A stretch of DNA of 58,935 nucleotides, taken from NCBI RefSeq assembly GCF_000690905.1, contig NZ_JMCL01000107.1, positions 1 to 58,935 on the forward strand, written 5' to 3'. A model generated the notes under the pieces. The model made no database searches and was not told the origin of the DNA. It was given only the letters and a program-made list of their open reading frames with translations. Positions 11,108 through 18,540 of this stretch are shown piece by piece. Every line of letters starts with the position of its first letter. The first letter of the stretch is position 1. Made by a program: the position numbers and the translations under genes. Origin of the DNA: Pseudomonas sp. Ant30-3. Lineage in GTDB: Bacteria; Pseudomonadota; Gammaproteobacteria; Pseudomonadales; Pseudomonadaceae.

Positions 11108-11970
11108 ACAAGGTGCAGAACAACAAAGCCTGGTGGCTGGTGTTGCCGGTATTTCTGCTGGTGGCATTCAGTGCGGTGATCCCGATGATGACCGTGGTCA
11201 ACTACTCGGTGCAGGACATCTTTGACCAATCCAGTCGCTACTTCGTCGGTGCCGACTGGTATCGGCAGGTGTTGCTCGATCCGCGTCTGCATGACTCGCT
11301 GCTGCGTCAGTTCATCTATTCCGGCTGCGTGCTGCTGATCGAAATTCCGCTGGGCATCGCCATCGCCCTGACCATGCCGACCAAAGGCCGCTGGTCGTCG
11401 CTGGTACTGATCATTCTGGCGATTCCGTTGCTGATCCCATGGAACGTCGTCGGCACGATCTGGCAGATTTTCGGCCGCGCCGACATCGGCCTGCTCGGCT
11501 CGAGCCTCAATGCGATGGGCATCAGCTATAACTATGCGGCGAACACCATGGACGCCTGGGTCACCGTGCTGGTGATGGACGTGTGGCACTGGACCTCGTT
11601 GGTGGCGCTGTTGTGTTTCTCCGGGTTGCGCGCCATTCCGGACGTGTACTACCAGGCCGCTCGGATTGATCGGGCATCGGCCTGGGCGGTGTTCCGGCAC
11701 ATTCAGCTGCCCAAGCTCAAAAGCGTGCTGCTAATCGCGGTGATGTTGCGCTTCATGGACAGTTTCATGATTTACACCGAACCGTTCGTGCTCACGGGTG
11801 GCGGGCCGGGGAATGCCACGACGTTCCTCAGCCAGACCCTCACGCAAATGGCCATCGGGCAGTTCGACCTTGGCCCGGCGGCGGCATTTTCGCTGGTGTA
11901 TTTCCTGATCATTCTGTTGGTGTCCTGGCTGTTTTATACCGCCATGACTCACTCAGACGCCAACCGCTGA
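11104..11970 (+). CDS. ABC importer permease, MalF/UgpA type (GlpP-like)
   Basis: The 288-residue inner-membrane protein has about six hydrophobic helices, starting with LVLPVFLLVAFSAVIP. The cytoplasmic coupling (EAA) loop is recognisable near residues 183-205 as YYQAARIDRASAWAVF followed by RHIQLP. It overlaps the upstream ATPase gene by four bases (ATGA). It should form the transport channel with the next permease. Substrate assignment rests on operon context. Confidence 0.9.
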   Translation: MNKVQNNKAWWLVLPVFLLVAFSAVIPMMTVVNYSVQDIFDQSSRYFVGADWYRQVLLDPRLHDSLLRQFIYSGCVLLIEIPLGIAIALTMPTKGRWSSLVLIILAIPLLIPWNVVGTIWQIFGRADIGLLGSSLNAMGISYNYAANTMDAWVTVLVMDVWHWTSLVALLCFSGLRAIPDVYYQAARIDRASAWAVFRHIQLPKLKSVLLIAVMLRFMDSFMIYTEPFVLTGGGPGNATTFLSQTLTQMAIGQFDLGPAAAFSLVYFLIILLVSWLFYTAMTHSDANR

Positions 11971-11980
11971 GGGCTGCGCC

Positions 11981-12781
11981 ATGAGTTTGAAGAAGCTGAT
12001 TCCACTGCTGATCTACATCCTGTTCCTGCTGGTGCCGATCTACTGGCTGTTGAACATGTCCTTCAAGAGCAACACCGAAATCCTCAGCGGACTGACGCTG
12101 TTTCCGCAGGATTTTACCTTGGCCAATTACAAGGTGATCTTCACCGATCCGGCCTGGTACACCGGTTACCTCAACTCACTGTATTACGTGAGCCTGAACA
12201 CGGTCATCTCGTTGAGCGTGGCGTTGCCGGCAGCGTACGCGTTTTCGCGCTATCGTTTCCTGGGGGACAAGCACCTGTTCTTCTGGTTGCTGACCAACCG
12301 CATGGCGCCACCGGCGGTGTTCTTGCTGCCGTTTTTCCAGCTGTATTCCTCGATCGGGCTGTTTGATACGCACATCGCGGTAGCGTTGGCCCACTGCCTG
12401 TTCAACGTGCCGTTGGCGGTTTGGATTCTCGAAGGGTTCATGTCCGGCGTGCCGAAAGAAATCGACGAAACGGCCTACATCGACGGCTACAGTTTTCCCA
12501 AGTTCTTCGTAAAGATTTTCGTCCCGTTGATTGGCTCGGGCATTGGTGTCACGGCATTTTTCTGCTTCATGTTTTCCTGGGTCGAATTGTTGCTGGCGCG
12601 AACCCTGACGTCAGTCAATGCCAAACCGATCGCGGCGGTCATGACCCGCACGGTCTCGGCGTCGGGCATCGACTGGGGCGTGCTGGCAGCGGCTGGGGTG
12701 CTGACGATTTTGCCCGGTGTGCTGGTGATCTGGTTTGTTCGCAACCACGTGGCCAAAGGCTTTGCCTTGGGCCGGGTATGA
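11981..12781 (+). CDS. ABC importer permease, MalG/UgpE type (GlpQ-like)
   Basis: The 266-residue inner-membrane protein has six predicted helices. The EAA coupling loop is IDETAYIDGYSFPKFF followed by VKIFVPL (about residues 165-188). It begins ten bases after the first permease gene. The second-permease type matches the heterodimeric channel expected for this family. The name GlpQ refers to the rhizobial transporter permease, not the glycerophosphodiesterase. Confidence 0.9.
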   Translation: MSLKKLIPLLIYILFLLVPIYWLLNMSFKSNTEILSGLTLFPQDFTLANYKVIFTDPAWYTGYLNSLYYVSLNTVISLSVALPAAYAFSRYRFLGDKHLFFWLLTNRMAPPAVFLLPFFQLYSSIGLFDTHIAVALAHCLFNVPLAVWILEGFMSGVPKEIDETAYIDGYSFPKFFVKIFVPLIGSGIGVTAFFCFMFSWVELLLARTLTSVNAKPIAAVMTRTVSASGIDWGVLAAAGVLTILPGVLVIWFVRNHVAKGFALGRV

Positions 12782-12791
12782 GGAACTGATG

Positions 12792-13064
12792 ATGGAATGG
12801 ATGAACTGGACCGCCCCGACGGCGGCGTTTTTTGGCGTGATCGCCCTGATTCTGGTGGGCATGACGACGTGGGAATTGCGTTCGCCAAGCATTCCCCGGC
12901 GAGGTTTCCTGCCGATTGCCACCACCCGTGGCGATCGGCTGTTTATCGGTCTTCTCGGCAGCGCCTACCTGCATTTGCTGGTAATCGGCGCCACCGACTG
13001 GAGCATCTGGGTCGCGTTCGCGATATCCCTGGTGTGGCTGTTGGCTGTGATGCGTTGGGGCTAG
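12792..13064 (+). CDS. Small two-to-three-helix membrane protein, DUF2160 family
   Basis: The 90-residue protein contains hydrophobic segments AAFFGVIALILVGM, LFIGLLGSAYLHLLVIG and WVAFAISLVWLLAVM, joined by the polar stretch WELRSPSIPRRGF. Proteins of the DUF2160 family sit in the same position in glycerol-type ABC operons, between the second permease and the binding protein. Its role is unknown; a helper of the permease complex is plausible. Tandem ATGs occur at 12789 and 12792; the second is chosen because GAGGA then lies seven bases upstream. It begins ten bases after the permease stop. Confidence 0.8.
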   Translation: MEWMNWTAPTAAFFGVIALILVGMTTWELRSPSIPRRGFLPIATTRGDRLFIGLLGSAYLHLLVIGATDWSIWVAFAISLVWLLAVMRWG

Positions 13065-13112
13065 TCGACACCGATCGGCAACGTTGCTCCGAAACTTAAA
13101 CAGGAGGTCTCT

Positions 13113-14855
<1,743 letters not shown>

Positions 14856-14867
14856 GTAGCTGAACTA

Positions 14868-14903
14868 TGAAACGCAAACGGCACCGGGAGGTGCCGTTTT
14901 TCG
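14868..14903 (+). terminator. Terminator of the ABC operon; left copy of a 36-bp repeat
   Basis: The stem CGGCACC/GGTGCCG with a GGGA loop is followed by TTTTTCG, 13 bases after the binding-protein stop. The 36-bp segment matches 17354-17388 at about 32 of 36 positions, so near-identical terminator copies bracket the bacteriocin module. Confidence 0.88.
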
Positions 14904-14921
14904 TCTGATATGTGTTTGAAG

Positions 14922-15422
14922 TCAGGGTGAAGCACGGGGACCGATGAAGTATTCCAGATCTTGGGGGAGCTTCACCTTTAGGAATTCTGATATTCGCGCG
15001 ATCTGAGCCGCTGTCAACTCAAGCTCGCCCGGTTCTAGTTCTTCTAAAGATTTTGATTCAGTCAGTTGAGCCAGTGCCTGATTTAACGCGAGGCTCGTTA
15101 TCGTCAACTCAAACTGCAATGAGTCGTCCTGCTTTTCGTCTGGATAGAAACCGGTGATGGATAGGTCGCGCCATACCTGCCGATACCTGAAGGCGACCTG
15201 GTAATCAAAAGCGGCAGGTTCGATTTGATGGTTGAACAGAGGCTGAAGGTCAGGAATCCACGCCGGCAGGGCGTCAAAACCTCCGTCGTATATCTCCGGT
15301 TCCGCCATGAGCCCCAATGCATCGATCACCGACCCGTCCTCGCCGAGGTCTGCGGAGTATTCTTTGCCAACGCCAATCTCCGTTTTCTTGTCGTACCAGT
15401 TCAGCCTGACTTTTAGTCCCAT
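14922..15422 (-). CDS. Two-domain immunity protein: colicin E3-type plus pyocin S6-type domains
   Basis: The 166-residue protein has two recognisable halves. Residues 1-87 (MGLKVRLNWYDKKTE, then a LGEDGSV acidic segment and QPLFNHQI) resemble the colicin E3/cloacin immunity family and the separate gene just upstream. Residues about 90-166 (ITGFYPDEKQDDSLQFEL, then LTAAQIARISEFL and LPQDLEYFIG) resemble the pyocin S6-type immunity family and align with the small gene at 15762-15986. It is last of four genes on this strand. The ATG at 15422 follows GAGG by five bases, 12 bases after the previous stop. It may protect against related ribonuclease bacteriocins from other strains. The family assignment is from remembered sequence patterns. 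Confidence 0.78.
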   Translation of the reverse strand: MGLKVRLNWYDKKTEIGVGKEYSADLGEDGSVIDALGLMAEPEIYDGGFDALPAWIPDLQPLFNHQIEPAAFDYQVAFRYRQVWRDLSITGFYPDEKQDDSLQFELTITSLALNQALAQLTESKSLEELEPGELELTAAQIARISEFLKVKLPQDLEYFIGPRASP

Positions 15423-15434
15423 TGTTACCTCGAG

Positions 15435-15689
15435 TTACCAGACGTCACGATAGTCAAACGCGACCTGATAGTCGTAGGCAGACAGATCGATAGCATGCTG
15501 AAAATGAGGCTGAAGATGAACGATCCAACCTTCTTCGACATTAAATCCCCCATTGTTTATGTTGTTCTCGATGGGGATGCCTAGTGTCTCCAATACGATG
15601 GGGTCCTCGCCAAAATCTTGTGACATCTCCTCCCCGACGCCCAACTCGGATTTTTTGTCGTACCACTCCAAACTGATTTTTAGCCCCAT
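15435..15689 (-). CDS. Colicin E3/cloacin-type immunity protein
   Basis: The 84-residue acidic protein has the length and pattern of colicin E3 immunity: MGLKISLEWYDKKSE, FGEDPIVLETLGIP, NINNGGFNVEEGW, QPHFQHAIDL and a terminal FDYRDVW. Immunity proteins of this type bind the ribonuclease domain in the cytoplasm and block ribosome access. The start at 15689 was chosen for family agreement and because GGGGTG lies just upstream; an in-frame ATG at 15710 would add seven atypical residues. It lies 72 bases after the S6-type gene, with a hairpin in the gap. It is the best candidate cognate immunity for the bacteriocin at 15983. Confidence 0.88.
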   Translation of the reverse strand: MGLKISLEWYDKKSELGVGEEMSQDFGEDPIVLETLGIPIENNINNGGFNVEEGWIVHLQPHFQHAIDLSAYDYQVAFDYRDVW

Positions 15690-15729
15690 ACAACACCCCG
15701 TGTGTACCATTGTGTAAGCTCTTTCCGGT

Positions 15730-15752
15730 GGAGCGCTTGGGCGCTCCTTTTT
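15730..15752 (+). terminator. Hairpin with T-tract, oriented opposite to the immunity genes
   Basis: A perfect stem GGAGCGC/GCGCTCC with TTGG loop is followed on the plus strand by TTTTTC. It sits between two minus-strand immunity genes, so it would stop antisense transcription rather than the operon. On the minus strand no T-tract follows, but the stem could still affect mRNA stability. Confidence 0.55.
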
Positions 15753-15761
15753 CGTTAATCG

Positions 15762-15986
15762 TTAATGGTATGAAGTCAGGAAAAAATCGAGATTTTTAGG
15801 CAGTTCGATCACACACGCTTTTTCTATTGCAGTGATGTGTTGTTCCGTCAGCAAGTAATCATGCAATGGGTCTTCTTCATTCTTCCAACCCATGATCAAT
15901 GCGAGATCCGTTAACTCGATAGGGATCTCTTTTTCAAATGAAGGAAAGTCCTCACCTTCCGGAACTCCCATAACGATGAATTTCAT
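15762..15986 (-). CDS. Pyocin S6-type immunity-like protein
   Basis: The 74-residue acidic protein starts MKFIVMGVPEGEDFPSFEKE and ends with LTEQHITAIEK and LPKNLDFFL. This pattern aligns with the C-terminal half of the fused immunity protein at 14922. Its ATG overlaps the stop of the bacteriocin gene by four bases (ATGA), so toxin and immunity are translationally coupled, as expected for a cognate immunity. Proteins of this size and sequence are usually called pyocin S6-type toxin immunity. Whether it or the E3-type gene is the true partner is not decided by sequence alone. Confidence 0.75.
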   Translation of the reverse strand: MKFIVMGVPEGEDFPSFEKEIPIELTDLALIMGWKNEEDPLHDYLLTEQHITAIEKACVIELPKNLDFFLTSYH

Positions 15987-17179
15987 GGTTCTACTGTCCT
16001 CGTTGGATCTGCAGGTTTATTTTGGACACCCGTTTCATGATTAAACTCGCCAAGATGTTTTCCGCGCTTGTTGTACTTCTCCACAGCCCCATGCTGTGAG
16101 TCCCATTCGTAGATTGTTCCTTTTCTGTCCTTCCAGCGGGGGCGTAACCCCCCGCCGCCTTGAATCGGAGTTTTGGGCGTGGCCCTTCTAGTGTCTGGAA
16201 AAGCTGGAAGAAAATCAGGTTTTTGATGGTAGGCGTGCTGAGGCAGGCTTAGCACAACATAAACCGGCCTAACCCCCGACCCCACGGGAAACACAAGAAT
16301 GAAATCCTTGTACTCAGGCGGGTAAATCGGGTTAACGATGATATTGCCGGCGACTTCCGTTGGCGGGTAAACCCAGATGTGCGGTGCCTGTGGTGCAGCT
16401 TGCAGCGCCGGTATACCCAGGATGTCCGAGCCGTCCACGGCCGGGGTCCAGATCAGTTCGACCCCGTCGCCCAAATCAGCCACTTGCTGGTTGCCGCGCA
16501 ACGCAAACTGCACGACATCGACCATTTCCCAATCGTGATTTTTACCGGTGTAAAAGCCGTAACCCTTGAGACTGCCATCGGTTTGCTGCTCGACGTGCAG
16601 ACGAACGCGGGTGCGGGCTTGTTTGAGGGCGCGCAGTTGGTCTTCGGAATAGAGCGCACTATCGCCGAGACTTGGCGTCCAGAACACTGCGGCTATACCG
16701 GCAAGCACCGTAGCACCAGCGACGCCGATGGCTGCGCCTGAGCCTACGGTTGTAGCGCCAATTGTCGGGGCGCGGAGCGCAAGTCGGCCGACGCCGAGGG
16801 CTGCGATGTTGCCGCTGATCTTTTGCAGATCCAGCAGCCCGGAGCCGTTCGCTTCGCGAGCGCCAAGCCAGGCAATTTCTCCGTAATCCTTAAGGCTATC
16901 GACCGGCACCATTCCCGACGGGTACGAATAATCGATAATGGCGTCCGGTAAGTTGCAGGACTTGGCGAAGACACACCCTCTATTGACGACGTCCTTCTTC
17001 TTTGTCTGTGCAACAAGACTGTTCTCATAGGCCTGTTGCCTTGCAAGCATGGCGTCGTGAGCGTTTTGTCTGGCATCACGCTCTGCCAGCTCGGTAGCGG
17101 TCATGAGGCGACTGGTGATGTGATGTCCATCGCCAGAGGGTGGATTTTGAATCCGCGGTATATCCTTGTTACCAGCCAC
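15983..17179 (-). CDS. S-type bacteriocin with colicin E3-like 16S rRNA endonuclease domain
   Basis: The 398-residue protein ends in a cytotoxic domain of the colicin E3/cloacin DF13 type (KGTIYEWDSQHG onward). The four catalytic residues of colicin E3 are conserved in order and spacing: Asp360, His363, Glu367 and Arg394. These enzymes cut 16S rRNA in the decoding site. Residues about 215-330 fit the pyocin S domain (WTPAVDGSDILGIPAL, IIVNPIYPPEYKDF). A glycine/alanine-rich hydrophobic stretch lies near 140-168. The N-terminal 60 residues are polar, with no signal peptide and no obvious receptor-binding region, so the protein is shorter than typical S pyocins (600-700). The start is GTG at 17179 after AAGGA. 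A LexA or PrtN box was not recognised. Confidence 0.85.
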   Translation of the reverse strand: MAGNKDIPRIQNPPSGDGHHITSRLMTATELAERDARQNAHDAMLARQQAYENSLVAQTKKKDVVNRGCVFAKSCNLPDAIIDYSYPSGMVPVDSLKDYGEIAWLGAREANGSGLLDLQKISGNIAALGVGRLALRAPTIGATTVGSGAAIGVAGATVLAGIAAVFWTPSLGDSALYSEDQLRALKQARTRVRLHVEQQTDGSLKGYGFYTGKNHDWEMVDVVQFALRGNQQVADLGDGVELIWTPAVDGSDILGIPALQAAPQAPHIWVYPPTEVAGNIIVNPIYPPEYKDFILVFPVGSGVRPVYVVLSLPQHAYHQKPDFLPAFPDTRRATPKTPIQGGGGLRPRWKDRKGTIYEWDSQHGAVEKYNKRGKHLGEFNHETGVQNKPADPTRTVEP

Positions 17180-17353
17180 TGATCATCTTTTCCTTCGTCC
17201 ATCGGCAGTGCCCAACGAGGGCTGCGCGACATTAGCGAACGAGGTCAATGGTGGCTGTAGGAAGGGTCTTGGATGGTGCTAGGCGTTTTCTATTTTTTGC
17301 GTCAGGTCGAAGCGAAATTGTGGGAAGCGGCGGCAAAGTAAACAGTGCTGATG

Positions 17354-17388
17354 TGAAATGCGAACGGCACCGAGAGGTGCCGTTTTCG
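17354..17388 (+). repeat. Right copy of the 36-bp terminator repeat
   Basis: TGAAATGCGAACGGCACC, a GAGA loop and GGTGCCGTTTTCG repeat 14868-14903 with three substitutions and one missing T. Its T-tract points along the plus strand, where no gene precedes it. It therefore looks like a duplicated copy of the ABC operon terminator rather than a terminator serving its neighbours. AAGTCAGGG follows both copies within 25 bp. Confidence 0.75.
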
Positions 17389-17394
17389 TTTATC

Positions 17395-17709
17395 TCAAGT
17401 CAGGGCCGCGAGATTTTCGATCGTTTGCGGAAAGCGTTCGACCAGGCGAATAAGGGTAGTGGCCTGGGCATTAGGCGTTGCCCGTCCCTGTTCCCAGTTT
17501 TCCAGGGTTCGGGTATTGGTGCGCAGATACATGGCAAACACCGAGCGAGAGAGATTCAGCTGTTTGCGGATGGCGACCAATTCTTCGGCAGTGATGGGCA
17601 TCAGTTCTGGCAAATGAACCTTGTGCGTTCGCAGCGTGATCTTGCCTTGGCGCTCCTCTGCCAGGGCATCCAGGCCATCCATCAGTTCGGCAAAAATGTC
17701 ACGTTTCAT
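17395..17709 (-). CDS. XRE-family antitoxin, HigA/NadS-like
   Basis: The 104-residue protein has a helix-turn-helix near residues 40-90 (ITAEELVAIRKQLNLSRSVF, then YLRTNTRTLENWEQGRATPN). It is the second gene of a toxin-first pair and overlaps the toxin gene by 11 bases, with its ATG at 17709. Antitoxins of this group neutralise the toxin and repress the operon. The in-frame upstream extension to 17799 lies inside the toxin gene and is ignored. Confidence 0.85.
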   Translation of the reverse strand: MKRDIFAELMDGLDALAEERQGKITLRTHKVHLPELMPITAEELVAIRKQLNLSRSVFAMYLRTNTRTLENWEQGRATPNAQATTLIRLVERFPQTIENLAALT

Positions 17710-18049
17710 AGTGGGATCTCGTTTTGATTTCTCTATCCAGCGTTTGTCTGAAGAGCTTTTTCTGGGCGGACGACAGATCGTCCTGCTCGTCTTTGTCATA
17801 CACGGTGAACAGCCAGAACTGATTGAAGCCTGACCACCAGTAATAAATCACCCGTAAGCCACTGCGCTTGCCTTTACTGCGTCGTTGGTCGCTGAAGAGA
17901 ATTTTGCGCAGCCCACCGGTCCCTTCAATCAAGTCGCCCGCTTCGGGATTTTTCAGCAACTCGAGTTGAAAGCTGCGAAACAGATCGTCATCCAGATAAT
18001 CGTCTCGATGCTTCTGAAACATACGTAATTCGATAAATAGAGCATCCAT
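17699..18049 (-). CDS. RelE/HigB-family toxin
   Basis: The 116-residue protein has the RelE-fold pattern of HigB-2/NadS-associated mRNA interferases: LLKNPEAGDLIEGTGGLRK, then GKRSGLRVIYYWW, FWLFTVYDKDEQDDLS and a basic C-terminus. Such toxins cut mRNA on the ribosome. The start MDALFIELRMF (ATG at 18049) gives the normal family length; the longer frame to 18160 is not needed. An inverted repeat just upstream is a likely operator. The order toxin then antitoxin is typical of HigBA. Confidence 0.85.
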   Translation of the reverse strand: MDALFIELRMFQKHRDDYLDDDLFRSFQLELLKNPEAGDLIEGTGGLRKILFSDQRRSKGKRSGLRVIYYWWSGFNQFWLFTVYDKDEQDDLSSAQKKLFRQTLDREIKTRSHYET

Positions 18050-18055
18050 TTTCTG

Positions 18056-18070
18056 TACGTTACCTACGTA
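18056..18070. promoter_or_regulatory. Candidate HigA-like operator
   Basis: TACGT-TACCT-ACGTA is a perfect inverted repeat with 5-bp arms and a 5-bp spacer, seven bases upstream of the toxin start codon. The location fits autoregulation by the XRE-type antitoxin. Confidence 0.5.
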
Positions 18071-18256
18071 TAGTCTTGTCTCTGTAATCGAATCGGTCAA
18101 GGCCTTGAGGCCAACCTTTTCGTCCCCGCTTTTAACGGTAGCTCCCGGGGGTAAAAACACCTGTAGGACGATTCGACAGGTCGGGCTGGAAGTTTCGGTA
18201 GTTTTGGAAGGGGATGGGGCGGGCGGAGAGAAGAGGGAAGAGCATTAAGATCAAAC

Positions 18257-18356
18257 GATCGCAGCCTCGTTTCACTCGACAGCTCCTACGTTGCAATGCA
18301 TTCCCAGTAAGAGCTGTCGAGTGAAACGAGGCTGCGATCTCTTGATGTTGAAAGCA
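18257..18356. repeat. Inverted REP-like pair; left copy of the repeat flanking the RHS gene
   Basis: GATCGCAGCCTCGTTTCACT on the left (from 18257) is repeated inverted as AGTGAAACGAGGCTGCGATC, ending at 18340. The unit GTAAGAGCTGTCGAGTGAAA onward through TTGATGTTGAAAGCA (18307-18356) recurs directly at 21751-21799. The region 18071-18540 contains no other gene: from 18357 to 18540 I see only an AT-poor tail downstream of the RHS gene, with no clear terminator. Confidence 0.8.
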
Positions 18357-18540
18357 CAACAACAAAAAGGTTTTTAGGTACTACCGTCGCCGCTATCGCC
18401 AGCAACTGCTGGCGATGTGGGTGGATTAGTCAGCTTCGATGTCGGCTGATCCAGAGCTGTCGCGAGCACGCCCCCCACAATTGCGCATTGCTTTGAGATC
18501 ATCCGTAAACCACAGAATTTGTGGGTTCAGCATTCACTGA

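Noticed and set aside
17160..17394. LexA or PrtN operator for the bacteriocin gene
   Set aside because: No CTG-N10-CAG palindrome or convincing P-box was found in the upstream stretch.
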